The notes under the pieces: model-generated
Database searches by the model: none
What the model was told of the DNA's origin: nothing
Seen by the model: only the letters and a program-made list of their open reading frames with translations
Program-made: the position numbers and the translations under genes
Source: SYFT01 sp964471115
Lineage (GTDB): Bacteria > Acidobacteriota > Vicinamibacteria > Vicinamibacterales > SCN-69-37
Direction: 5' to 3'
Assembly (NCBI GenBank): GCA_964471115.1
Contig: CAYYFE010000003.1
Location: forward strand, 1 to 64,000
DNA: 64,000 bases
Shown here: piece after piece, positions 26,133 to 35,674 of the stretch
Position numbering within the stretch: the stretch's first letter is position 1
Layout of the letters: each line of letters opens with the position of its first letter

Positions 26133-27284
26133 TCAGAATGCGGAGATGCGGCGCTGCTGCTGCGTCGCGTGGCGATCGCGCGCGAGGGTGATGAGCCGAT
26201 CGATCAGCGCTTCGTAGGCGACGCCGCTGGCGCCCCACAATTTCGGATACATGCTGATCGTGGTGAAGCCCGGCATCGTGTTGATCTCGTTGATCACCAG
26301 CGTGCCGTCGGCGCCGAGCAGGAAGTCCACGCGCGCCAGGCCCGATCCTTCGATCGCATCAAACGCGACGAGCGACTGCCGCTGGATGTCGCCGACGAGC
26401 GCCGCGGGCAGATCGGCGGGGACGATGGTGCGCGAGCCGCTGCGGATGTACTTCGCGTCGTAATCGTAGAACTCGCCGTCGGGAATGATCTCGCCGGGCA
26501 CCGAGGCCTGGGCGTCTTCGTTGCCCAGCACGGCGCACTCGATCTCGCGCGCGCCGGCCACGGCCGATTCCACCACCACTTTGGGATCAAACCCGAGCGC
26601 GAGGGCGACGGCGGCGTCCAGGGCGTCGGCGGACTTCACCTTCGAGATGCCGACGCTCGAACCCAGGTTCGCGGGTTTGACGAACAGCGGCCACGCCAGC
26701 GTCTTGTTGATCCGGGCCACCAGCGCGTCGCGGTCGGTGTCCCACGCGCGCCGGCGGACGACCACCCACGGCGCGACCGTGAGCCCCGCGGCCTGGAAGA
26801 CCACCTTCATCACGGCCTTGTCCATGCCGACCGCCGACGCCAGCACGCCGCACCCGACGTACGGAATGCCCGCCAGCTCGAGCAGGCCCTGCATCGTGCC
26901 GTCTTCGCCGTACGGGCCGTGCAGCACCGGGAAGATGACGTCCAGGCCCAGGCCGGTGAGAACCGCGACGGCGTCTTCGCCTTCACGCGCCGGGCGGCGG
27001 TCCACGAGCACGAGCGTGTCGTCGCCCGGCCGCGGCGGCAGCAGCACTTCCCGTCCGCCGCGCACACGCGACGCGTCGCGCATCTGTTCGATCACTTCGG
27101 CGGCCGACGGCGCCGACGGCGGACGGTCGGACAACACCCAGCGTCCGTCCTTTTCAATCCGGATGGCGACGGGTTCGTACTTCTTCCGATCGAGATTGGC
27201 GAACACCGCGGCGGCCGAGGCGATCGAGACTTCATGTTCGCCCGAACGTCCGCCATACACGATCCCGATCCGCAGTCGCTTCAA
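26133..27284 (-). CDS. ddl: D-alanine--D-alanine ligase
   Basis: Ddl joins two D-alanines with ATP for peptidoglycan precursors. The ATP-grasp protein (383 residues from the TTG) has GGRSGEHEVSIASA at the N-terminus, FPVLHGPYGEDGTMQG, FVKPANLGSSVGISKV and the C-terminal metal region VINEINTMPGFT. The TTG at 27284 is proposed because it sits directly before the conserved RIGIVYGG, and a perfect TATAAT ends 9 bases upstream. A longer ATG start would run through the promoter into the divergent tgt gene. No mur genes are near, so it seems to be on its own. Confidence 0.94.
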   Translation of the reverse strand: MKRLRIGIVYGGRSGEHEVSIASAAAVFANLDRKKYEPVAIRIEKDGRWVLSDRPPSAPSAAEVIEQMRDASRVRGGREVLLPPRPGDDTLVLVDRRPAREGEDAVAVLTGLGLDVIFPVLHGPYGEDGTMQGLLELAGIPYVGCGVLASAVGMDKAVMKVVFQAAGLTVAPWVVVRRRAWDTDRDALVARINKTLAWPLFVKPANLGSSVGISKVKSADALDAAVALALGFDPKVVVESAVAGAREIECAVLGNEDAQASVPGEIIPDGEFYDYDAKYIRSGSRTIVPADLPAALVGDIQRQSLVAFDAIEGSGLARVDFLLGADGTLVINEINTMPGFTTISMYPKLWGASGVAYEALIDRLITLARDRHATQQQRRISAF

Positions 27285-27293
27285 GGTGCAGGC

Positions 27294-27301
27294 ATTATAG
27301 G
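27294..27301. promoter_or_regulatory. Shared -10 region of divergent ddl and tgt
   Basis: The 25 bases between the ddl TTG and the tgt GTG hold TATAAT on the minus strand (27299-27294) and the overlapping TATAGG on the plus strand (27296-27301). They lie 9 and 8 bases from the respective start codons. Both transcripts would be essentially leaderless. Confidence 0.5.
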
Positions 27302-27309
27302 CTATCGGT

Positions 27310-28470
27310 GTGTCTGCCGATCTGCGCTTCACGATCACCGCCACCGACGGCGCGGCGCGCCGCGGTCAGCTGCGGCTGCCGCACGGCGTGATTGAGACGC
27401 CGGCGTTCATGCCGGTCGGCACACGCGCGGCGATCAAGGGGTTGGCGTTTGATCAGGTGGACGCGCTTGATCCGGACATCATCCTCGCCAACACGTACCA
27501 TCTGCACCTGCGTCCGGGCGACGCACTGATCGCGCGCGCCGGCGGCCTGCACCGGTTCATGGGGTGGGACAAACCCATCCTCACCGACTCAGGCGGCTAC
27601 CAGGTGTTCAGCCTGGCCTCGCGCCGCACGATCACCGAAGACGGCGCCGCGTTCCGATCACACATCGACGGACGCCAGTACCTGCTGACACCCGAGTCGG
27701 TCGTCGACATCCAGGCGCGACTCGGATCGGACATCGCGATGATCTTCGATGAATGCGCGCCGTGGCCGGCCGATCGCGCGGTGGTCGAAGCCGCGATGGC
27801 GCGGACGTTGCGTTGGGCGCGGCGCGGCCGCGATCGGTTCCTCGCGCTGCAGTCCGGCGCGGCCACCGGCGTTCCGCGCGCCACGCCCGGGCAGGCGCAG
27901 TTCGGCATCATCCAGGGCGGCACCCACCTCGACCTGCGCGACCGCAGCGTGGCCGGGACGCTCGAGGTCGGCTTTGACGCCTACGCCATCGGCGGCTTGT
28001 CGGTGGGGGAGCCGCCCGACCTCATGTATGAGGTGGTGGCCCATACGGCGGCCCAGCTGCCGGCCGACCGGCCCCGGTACCTCATGGGCACGGGGATGCC
28101 CGATGACCTGTTTGAATGTGTGGCCCGGGGCATCGACATGTTCGACTGCGTCCTGCCGACCCGGAACGCCCGGAACGGGCAGTTATTGACCCGCCGGGGC
28201 ATCATCGCCATCAAGAACGCCCGGTATGCCGAGGACTTCAGCCCCCCGGACCCGGAGTGCGGCTGCCCGACCTGCCGGCGGCATACCCGGGCCTACCTGC
28301 GTCATCTATATATGGTGGGGGAGATGACGGCGGCCACGCTCAACTCCATCCACAATCTGTACTTTTACCTTGACACCATGCGGTCGATTCGGAAGGCTAT
28401 TGAGTTCGGAACCTTCAACGAGTTGAGGCAAGCGTTCCTCCACACTTTCACCCGCCAACACGTGCCCTAA
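27310..28470 (+). CDS. tgt: tRNA-guanine transglycosylase
   Basis: Tgt exchanges guanine 34 of tRNAs for preQ1 in queuosine synthesis. The 386-residue TIM-barrel enzyme has TPAFMPVGTRAAIKG, TDSGGYQVFSLA, IQGGTHLDLR, GGLSVGEP, MGTGMPDDL and the zinc site CGCPTCRRHTRAYLRHL. The GTG at 27310 starts the conserved region. It opens the tgt-yajC-secD-secF gene order found in many bacteria. The yajC ATG follows the tgt stop with no gap. Confidence 0.96.
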   Translation: MSADLRFTITATDGAARRGQLRLPHGVIETPAFMPVGTRAAIKGLAFDQVDALDPDIILANTYHLHLRPGDALIARAGGLHRFMGWDKPILTDSGGYQVFSLASRRTITEDGAAFRSHIDGRQYLLTPESVVDIQARLGSDIAMIFDECAPWPADRAVVEAAMARTLRWARRGRDRFLALQSGAATGVPRATPGQAQFGIIQGGTHLDLRDRSVAGTLEVGFDAYAIGGLSVGEPPDLMYEVVAHTAAQLPADRPRYLMGTGMPDDLFECVARGIDMFDCVLPTRNARNGQLLTRRGIIAIKNARYAEDFSPPDPECGCPTCRRHTRAYLRHLYMVGEMTAATLNSIHNLYFYLDTMRSIRKAIEFGTFNELRQAFLHTFTRQHVP

Positions 28471-28824
28471 ATGCCTGATTTACAGACACTTCCACTCGTT
28501 TTTGGCTTTGCCGCGCCGCCCCAGGGCGGCCAGCCCAGCATCTGGGTCCAGCTGTTCCCGTTTGTGCTCATGCTGGGCATCTTCTATCTGCTCGTCCTGT
28601 TGCCAATGCGGCGGCGACAGAAGAAGATTCAGGAGTTCCAGAACGGCCTGCAGGTGGGGGACAAGGTCATCACCACCAGCGGGATCTATGGACAAATCAC
28701 GAAACTGACCGACGCGTCGGTGCAGATTCAGATTGCCGAGAAGGTGCGCATCGAAGTGGCGCGCGCCGCCGTCGGCGGGTATCAGGGACAGGATCCGGTG
28801 GTCAAGGACGCCGGTGGGCTCTAA
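28471..28824 (+). CDS. yajC: Sec translocon accessory protein YajC
   Basis: YajC is a small inner-membrane subunit of the SecDF-YajC complex. The 117-residue protein has one membrane segment (about residues 25-47, with FVLMLGIFYLLVLLPMRRR) and the family motif QKKIQEFQNGLQVGDKVITT followed by SGIYG. It directly abuts tgt and precedes secD by 3 bases. The N-terminus is a little longer than in Escherichia coli YajC. Confidence 0.95.
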   Translation: MPDLQTLPLVFGFAAPPQGGQPSIWVQLFPFVLMLGIFYLLVLLPMRRRQKKIQEFQNGLQVGDKVITTSGIYGQITKLTDASVQIQIAEKVRIEVARAAVGGYQGQDPVVKDAGGL

Positions 28825-28827
28825 GAC

Positions 28828-30396
<1,569 letters not shown>

Positions 30397-30408
30397 TCGG
30401 ACCCCGTC

Positions 30409-31356
30409 ATGCAGATTCTGAGCAAGACCAACTTCAACTTCATCAAGTGGCGGTGGCACGCCATCGCGCTCTCGGCGGTGGTCATCGTCGCCGGCATCGG
30501 CCAGATCATCGCGCAGGGCGGGCCGAAGCTCAGCGTCGACTTCGCGGGCGGCACCGCGCTGGTCGTCCGCTTCGCGCAGCCGGTCACCGAAGACGCCGTG
30601 CGCACCGCCATTGCCTCGCTGCCCGGCGAGGAAACCGTGCAGCGGTACGGCCCGGAGGAGCGGAACGAGATCCTCATCCGGCTGCCGCAGGCGCAGGGCG
30701 GCGAGGGACAGGCCATCGACGACGCGGCCACGCGCGCGGAAGAGGCGCTGCGCAACGCCAACCTCGGCACGTTCACCCGCCAGCGCACCGAAATCGTCGG
30801 TCCGGTCGTCGGGCAGGACCTGCAGCGCAAGGGAATCTACGCCACGTTGACCGCGCTGGCCGGCATCATGATCTACATCGGCCTGCGGTTCCGCTTCACG
30901 TTCGCCGTGGGCGCCATCGTGGCCACGCTGCACGACGTCATCATCGTGCTCGTTTTCCTCAACTGGTTCGGCTATGAACTGTCGCTCAACATCATCGCCG
31001 CGTTGTTGACGATGACCGGGTACTCGGTGAACGACACGATCGTCATCTTCGACCGCGTGCGTGAAAACGCGCGGCTGATGCGCAAGGACGCGCTCGAGCC
31101 GCTGGTCAACACCAGCGTGAACCAGACGCTCTCGCGCACGATCATCACCGCCGGCACCACGTTCCTGGCGGTCGCCGGGCTGTATTTCTACGGCGGCGAG
31201 GCGCTGGAAGGCTTCGCCTTCACGATGCTCGTCGGCATCATCAGCGGCACGTATTCCACGGTGTTCATCGCCGCGGCCATCGCCATCCTGCTGACCAAAC
31301 CGGCGCCCACGGCGGCCGGCGCGGCGGCGCGCACCCGCGCCAAAGCCAAGTCGTAG
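30409..31356 (+). CDS. secF: Protein translocase subunit SecF
   Basis: SecF partners SecD. The 315-residue protein has six predicted membrane segments, the conserved LSVDFAGGTALVV near the N-terminus and GYSVNDTIVIFDRVREN in the second half, with TLSRTIITAGTT. It starts 12 bases after secD. The alanine- and arginine-rich tail is not conserved in the family. Confidence 0.97.
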   Translation: MQILSKTNFNFIKWRWHAIALSAVVIVAGIGQIIAQGGPKLSVDFAGGTALVVRFAQPVTEDAVRTAIASLPGEETVQRYGPEERNEILIRLPQAQGGEGQAIDDAATRAEEALRNANLGTFTRQRTEIVGPVVGQDLQRKGIYATLTALAGIMIYIGLRFRFTFAVGAIVATLHDVIIVLVFLNWFGYELSLNIIAALLTMTGYSVNDTIVIFDRVRENARLMRKDALEPLVNTSVNQTLSRTIITAGTTFLAVAGLYFYGGEALEGFAFTMLVGIISGTYSTVFIAAAIAILLTKPAPTAAGAAARTRAKAKS

Positions 31357-31359
31357 TAC

Positions 31360-32166
31360 GTGACTCTGTTCGAGGCGGCCGTCCTGGGGGTGGTGCAGGG
31401 ACTCACCGAGTTCCTGCCCGTCTCCAGTTCGGGCCACCTCATCCTGGCGCGCTGGGCGTTCGGGTGGGACGCCGGCGCGCTTGGGCTGCCGTTCGACGTG
31501 GCGTGCCACCTCGGCACGCTCGCGGCGGTCGTCTGGTTCTTCCGCGCGGACCTGCTGGCCATGGTCCGGGCCGTGCCCGACGCGTTGTCGGGCCGCCTGA
31601 CGCCGGATGCCCGCCGGATCTGGCTGGTCGTCGCCGCCACCATTCCCATCGTCATCGTCGGTCTCACCCTCAAGGACTGGTTCGAATCGTTCCGCGATCC
31701 GCGTGTGGTGTCGTACACGCTGGTGATCGGCGCGTTGTTGTTGTTCCTGGTGGAGCGCCTGCCGGCGCGCACCGGAACCGAGGCGACGTTGACCCTGGTG
31801 GGCGCCGGTCTGATTGGCGTCGCGCAGGTGTGTGCGTTGTTTCCCGGCGTCTCACGGTCGGGCGCGACGATCACGGCCGGCATGCTGCTGGGCCTGAACC
31901 GGATCGCCGCCGCGCGGTTTGCGTTCGTGATGAGTGTGCCGGCCATTGCCGGCGCGGGGGCCGAGGAACTGCTGGGGCTGCGTCACGTGGTGCTGGCGCC
32001 TGGTGACGCGCAGCTCTTCGTCGTGGGGTTCGCCACGTCGGCCCTGGTCGGCTACGCCGCGGTGGCGTTCCTCCTCAAGTACCTCGTCAGCCACCGGCTC
32101 GATGTCTTCGCGTGGTACCGCCTCGCGCTGGCCGCGGTGTTGTGGTGGTCGCTGAACGCGGTATAG
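31360..32166 (+). CDS. uppP: Undecaprenyl-diphosphatase UppP
   Basis: UppP (BacA) removes a phosphate from undecaprenyl diphosphate to recycle the cell-wall lipid carrier. The 268-residue membrane protein has the active-site motifs GLTEFLPVSSSGHLIL near the N-terminus and FPGVSRSGATITAG in the middle, with about eight hydrophobic segments. The GTG at 31360 is 3 bases after secF. The end of the gene contains the -10-like TATAGT used by the next gene. Confidence 0.96.
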   Translation: MTLFEAAVLGVVQGLTEFLPVSSSGHLILARWAFGWDAGALGLPFDVACHLGTLAAVVWFFRADLLAMVRAVPDALSGRLTPDARRIWLVVAATIPIVIVGLTLKDWFESFRDPRVVSYTLVIGALLLFLVERLPARTGTEATLTLVGAGLIGVAQVCALFPGVSRSGATITAGMLLGLNRIAAARFAFVMSVPAIAGAGAEELLGLRHVVLAPGDAQLFVVGFATSALVGYAAVAFLLKYLVSHRLDVFAWYRLALAAVLWWSLNAV

Positions 32167-32167
32167 T
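32162..32167 (+). promoter_or_regulatory. -10-like TATAGT at the end of uppP
   Basis: TATAGT includes the uppP stop codon and ends 11 bases before the GTG start of the DUF502 gene. It could give that gene its own nearly leaderless transcript. Confidence 0.4.
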
Positions 32168-32178
32168 CGCGCCATCCC

Positions 32179-32802
32179 GTGCCCTGGCTTCGTCGGTCCT
32201 TTCTGACCGGATTCTTCGTGACCGTGCCGCTGGTCGTCAGTGTGGCAGCCATCGTCTGGATGTTCCGGGTGGTGGACGGCCTCACGCAGGGGCTGTACGC
32301 GCGCTGGCTGGGCACGACCGTGCCGGGCCTCGGGCTGGTGACGACCCTGCTCATCGTGCTGCTCATCGGCGTGGTGGCCACCAACGTGATTGGCCGGCGG
32401 ATTCTGGGGCGCGGCGAGCAGATCCTGATGCACGTGCCGGTGTTTCGTACTGTTTACGCCCCGGTCAAGCAGCTGATTCTGGCGTTTTCCCCCGACAACG
32501 AATTCGGGTTCAAGCGGGTGGTCATGGTGGAGGATGCCGCCAAGGGGTTCCTGCTGGGTTTTCTGACCCGCGAGTTCACGGTGGATGACGGCCAGGGGCC
32601 GCGGATGTATGCGGCGGTCTATGTCCCGACCAATCATCTGTATCTGGGAGACGTCATCGTGTGCCCGCCCGAGCGGCTGCGGTTTCCGGAGCTGACGGTG
32701 GAGCAGGGCATCCGGGTGTTCCTGACCGGCGGCATGGGGCTGGAGGGCGCGCTGACGGTGCGGAAGGATTTTTCGGGCCATTTTCGGGAACCCGGTGTCT
32801 AA
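32179..32802 (+). CDS. DUF502 family membrane protein
   Basis: The 207-residue protein matches the DUF502 family of two-pass inner-membrane proteins of unknown function. Visible features are an N-terminal FLTGFFVTVPLVVSVAAIVW segment, a second membrane segment (TTLLIVLLIGVVATNVIG), and the conserved block IFRTVYAPVKQL-like (VFRTVYAPVKQLILAF). The C-terminal cytoplasmic region has the family pattern VFVPTNHLYLGDV-like (VYVPTNHLYLGDVIV) and ending near GMGLEGAL. The GTG at 32179 is preferred. It follows uppP by 12 bases. Confidence 0.85.
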   Translation: MPWLRRSFLTGFFVTVPLVVSVAAIVWMFRVVDGLTQGLYARWLGTTVPGLGLVTTLLIVLLIGVVATNVIGRRILGRGEQILMHVPVFRTVYAPVKQLILAFSPDNEFGFKRVVMVEDAAKGFLLGFLTREFTVDDGQGPRMYAAVYVPTNHLYLGDVIVCPPERLRFPELTVEQGIRVFLTGGMGLEGALTVRKDFSGHFREPGV

Positions 32803-32825
32803 CCAGATCACAGGCCAGTTTGGGC

Positions 32826-32831
32826 TATAAT
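32826..32831 (+). promoter_or_regulatory. -10 element TATAAT for the tonB-exb operon
   Basis: A perfect TATAAT is followed after 25 bases by the tonB GTG, with a good GGAGG ribosome site between. In contrast to the leaderless cases this transcript has an ordinary leader. No clear -35 is seen. Confidence 0.55.
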
Positions 32832-32856
32832 CCCGGCCTTTGCAGGAGGTATCCGC

Positions 32857-33583
32857 GTGCCACGTGAGATGTTCGGCGACGTGACCGATCCCAGCGTTCG
32901 GGTGGGAACCAAACAGTGGTACACCGTGCCGCTGTCGATTCTGGTGCACACCATTGCGCTTGGTGCGATGGTCGTGATTCCGCTGTTGGCGTCTGATGTG
33001 TTGCCGACGCCGCAGTCGGTGATGGCGTTTGTGGCGTTGCCGCCGCCTCCGCCCCCGCCTCCCCCTCCGCCGCCTCCGCCGGCGGCGCCGCAGCCTGTGG
33101 CGCCCACGCCGGATGTGAACCCGGCGGCCGCGCCCATCGAGGCGCCCAAGGAAATTACGCCTGAGCCTCCGCCGCGTCCGGCGGCCGGTTCGATTGGGGT
33201 CGTCGGCGGTGTGGCCGGCGGCATTCCCGGCGGCGCCGTGGGTGGCGTCGTGGGCGGCATTCCTGCGCCGCCGCCGCCTCCTCCGCCGCCGGCGCAGCCG
33301 GTGCGTGTGGGCGGCCAGATCAAGGANNNNNNNNNNGATCAAGCACGTCAACCCGATCTACCCGCCGATTGCGCAGTCGGCGCGTGTGCAGGGCATCGTG
33401 ATCATCGAGGCCACGATTGGTGTGGATGGCCGCGTGACGGATGCCCGCGTCATCCGCCCGGTCGCCCTGCTCGACCAGGCGGCGCTCGAGGCCGTCAAAC
33501 AGTGGGTGTTCACGCCGACCGAGCTCAACGGGCAGAAGGTGCCGGTCATCATGACCGTCACGGTCAACTTCACGCTGCAGTAG
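32857..33583 (+). CDS. tonB: TonB-type energy transducer, interrupted by an assembly gap
   Basis: TonB couples the inner-membrane proton gradient to outer-membrane receptors. The N-terminus has one membrane segment (about residues 27-46), followed by a long Pro-rich linker with runs of 10 or so prolines and a Gly/Val-rich stretch. The C-terminal TonB domain contains IKHVNPIYPPIAQSARVQG and ends in PVIMTVTVNFTLQ. Ten N at 33327-33336 shift the frame between the two halves, so the CDS is not translatable as given. The GTG at 32857 follows GGAGG. It heads exbB-exbD-exbD. Confidence 0.9.
33327..33336. other. Assembly gap (10 N)
   Basis: The run of ten N is a gap placeholder. The frame before and after is restored only if the true insert length is a multiple of three. 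Confidence 0.95.
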
Positions 33584-33647
33584 TCGCGATCGGGTTTCCA
33601 GAGTCGTTCACAGTTCGGTTCGTATCGTCACGTTTCGGAGGCTGTTC

Positions 33648-34328
33648 ATGGGTGAGATGGATCTGATGCACATGTGGGAACAGATGGGCTTCGTCGCGAA
33701 GGCCGTCGCGTTCATCCTGGTTTTCATGTCGATGTGGTCGTTCGGTGTGGCCATTGAGCGCTACTACACGTTCTCGCAGGCCAAGAAGCAGTCGAAGCTT
33801 TATGCCCCGCAGGTCGCGAAGCACCTCAAGGAAGGCCGCCTGAAGGACGCGCTGACCGTCTCGCAGTCGAAGACCTACCAGTACAGCCACCTCGCCAAGG
33901 TCGTGCTCGCGGGCCTGCAGGAGTACCAGTTCCAGGTGGACTCGGGCGCCAACCTCACGCGTGACGACCTGGTCGACACCGTGCGCCGCGCCATTCAGCG
34001 CGCCACGGCGCTCACCGCGAACGACCTGAAGAAGGGCATCCCGGCGCTGGCCACCATCGGCGCGACGGCGCCGTTCGTCGGTCTGCTCGGCACGGTCGTC
34101 GGCGTCATCAACGCGTTCGCCGGCATCGGCAGCACGGGGTCGGCGGGTCTGGGCGCCGTCTCGGCCGGTATCTCGGAAGCGCTCATCGAAACGGCGCTGG
34201 GCCTGGTCGTGGCCATCCCGGCCGTGTGGCTCTACAACTACTTCACCGGCCACCTCGAATACTTCAACGTCGAGATGGACAACTCGTCGTCGGAGCTGGT
34301 CGACTACTTCATCAAGAAGACGGCGTAG
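33648..34328 (+). CDS. exbB: MotA/TolQ/ExbB proton channel family protein
   Basis: ExbB forms the proton channel with ExbD that energises TonB. The 226-residue protein has an N-terminal membrane segment (about 17-36) and two C-terminal ones (about 130-160 and 178-202). The conserved regions are LATIGATAPFVGLLGTVVGV and GISEALIETALGLVVAIPAV. It follows tonB by 64 bases and is followed by two exbD genes, so it is the channel of this TonB system rather than TolQ, although function in Tol-Pal cannot be ruled out. Confidence 0.93.
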   Translation: MGEMDLMHMWEQMGFVAKAVAFILVFMSMWSFGVAIERYYTFSQAKKQSKLYAPQVAKHLKEGRLKDALTVSQSKTYQYSHLAKVVLAGLQEYQFQVDSGANLTRDDLVDTVRRAIQRATALTANDLKKGIPALATIGATAPFVGLLGTVVGVINAFAGIGSTGSAGLGAVSAGISEALIETALGLVVAIPAVWLYNYFTGHLEYFNVEMDNSSSELVDYFIKKTA

Positions 34329-34361
34329 GCACCGGTCACGAAAGTCAAAGGGGAGTAACCC

Positions 34362-34799
34362 ATGTCGATGGACGTTGGGGGCGCCAAAGGCGGCCCCAAA
34401 TCAGACATCAACGTCACGCCGCTGGTCGACGTCATGCTCGTGCTGCTCATCATCGTCATGCTGATTGCGCCGATGATGCAGAAGGGCGTCGACGTGGCGC
34501 TGCCTGAGGCCGACAATTCCGGCGACAAGCCGGATACGGCGGACCAGACGGTCGTGCACATCGATGCCAACAGCAAGCTGTACGTCAACGCGATCGAGCT
34601 GCCGGAGGCGGAAGTCGTGGCGCGGTTGCAGGCGACCCTCGAGACCAAGGCGGACAAGATCGTCTATCTCAAGGGGGACAAGGACGCGCCGTACTCGGCC
34701 ATCATGAAGATGATGGACGCGCTGCGCGCCGCCAGCATCGAGACCGTCGGGCTGATCACCGAGAAGCGCGGCGGGAACGTTGAAGGGGGAGGCCAGTAA
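34362..34799 (+). CDS. exbD: ExbD/TolR family biopolymer transport protein (first copy)
   Basis: The 145-residue protein has the ExbD layout: short cytoplasmic N-terminus, one membrane segment (about 18-40) with the proton-carrying aspartate in DINVTPLVDVMLVLLII, and a periplasmic domain. The ATG follows a GGGGAG site. Its TAA shares one base with the ATG of the second copy. Confidence 0.93.
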   Translation: MSMDVGGAKGGPKSDINVTPLVDVMLVLLIIVMLIAPMMQKGVDVALPEADNSGDKPDTADQTVVHIDANSKLYVNAIELPEAEVVARLQATLETKADKIVYLKGDKDAPYSAIMKMMDALRAASIETVGLITEKRGGNVEGGGQ

Positions 34800-35263
34800 T
34801 GTCTCACGCCCACATGCACCACGGCGCGGAGAAGGTTCAGCAGGTCTCCAAGGCCGAAGCCTCGGCCGACATGAACGTGACGCCGCTCATCGACGTCCTG
34901 CTCGTGCTGCTGGTCATCTTCATCGCCGCGCTGCCGCTCACCCAGAAGGGCCAGGACATCAACCTGCCCCTCGAGGTCAACAAGGCGCCCAGCGCCGCGG
35001 CCGACCTGTCGCAGATCGTCATCGAATACGGCGCCGACCGCCGCCTCACGGTCAACAAGACCGAGATCGGCATCATGGCGCTGCAGGAACACCTGCGGAC
35101 GGTCTTCGAGACCCGCAAGGAGAAGACGGTCTTCATCATCGGTGACGGCTCGGTCCGCTACGGCGAAATCGTGGCCATCATCGACGCGGCGTCCGGCGCC
35201 GGCGTGACCAAGGTCGGGATCGTCACCGACGGCATGCGGCAGGCCGCCGCCGGCGGCAACTAA
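34799..35263 (+). CDS. ExbD/TolR family biopolymer transport protein (second copy)
   Basis: The 154-residue paralogue has a His-rich N-terminus (MSHAHMHH), then DMNVTPLIDVLLVLLVIF with the membrane aspartate, and a periplasmic domain. The two ExbD proteins are clearly divergent outside the membrane helix, so the operon may build a mixed ExbB-ExbD-ExbD complex, as is common in Acidobacteriota and Myxococcota. The operon ends at a strong terminator 31 bases on. Confidence 0.92.
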   Translation: MSHAHMHHGAEKVQQVSKAEASADMNVTPLIDVLLVLLVIFIAALPLTQKGQDINLPLEVNKAPSAAADLSQIVIEYGADRRLTVNKTEIGIMALQEHLRTVFETRKEKTVFIIGDGSVRYGEIVAIIDAASGAGVTKVGIVTDGMRQAAAGGN

Positions 35264-35293
35264 GCCTCCGCCGCTCCACCCGTTCCACACACA

Positions 35294-35330
35294 CGCGCCT
35301 CGGTCTTCGGACCGGGGCGCGTTTTCTTTT
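35294..35330 (+). terminator. Intrinsic terminator of the tonB-exb operon
   Basis: A GC stem with a TTCG tetraloop (GGTC at 35302-35305 pairing GACC at 35310-35313, extended outwards to CGCG at both ends) is followed by a T-rich tract at 35322-35330. Confidence 0.9.
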
Positions 35331-35361
35331 GTACAGGGGGATCGAGCGGGCGCCGGCAGGT

Positions 35362-35579
35362 GGTTCAGGGGTTCCTGGGTTCATGGGCTCATGGGTTCAT
35401 GGGTTCATGGGTTCTCGGGTTCCGCGGTTCCTGGTGCTGAGCCTGCAGGGCGTGGGCTTCTGACCCGCCGGCCGCGGCACCGGGCCCCGAACCGATGAAC
35501 CCAGAACCCCGAACCCATGAACCGATGAACCCATGAACCAGAACCCCAGAACCCAGGCACCCCTGAACCGCTGAACCTG
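35362..35579. repeat. Inverted pair of octamer arrays
   Basis: The left arm (35362-35433) is nine tandem 8-bp units of consensus GGTTCATG. The right arm (about 35487-35579) has eleven GAACC words, mostly in 8-bp units such as CATGAACC, the reverse complement of the left unit. A unique centre of about 50 bases separates them. The whole non-coding block of about 340 bases between the exb terminator and the TPR gene contains this structure and nothing else that I recognise. Confidence 0.85.
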
Positions 35580-35604
35580 TCCGTTCAAACCCCGACCGGC
35601 CCGG

Positions 35605-35652
35605 TACAAAGAAAACGGGCGCGCCCAGGAACCCCTGAGCGCGCCCGTGAGA
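35605..35652 (-). terminator. Intrinsic terminator of the TPR lipoprotein gene
   Basis: On the minus strand a stem of ACGGGCGCGC-type arms around CAGGGGTTCCTG is followed by TTTTCTTT. It lies 23-70 bases after the TPR gene stop. Confidence 0.85.
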
Positions 35653-35674
35653 GGCGATTGTTGGACGGGAGGGC

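Noticed and set aside
32857..33666. tonB as a frameshifted pseudogene
   Set aside because: The frame change coincides exactly with the ten N; both halves are well conserved in sequence and the exbB-exbD partners are intact.
35362..35579. CRISPR array
   Set aside because: Units are 8 bp without unique spacers and occur in inverted arms; no cas genes are present.
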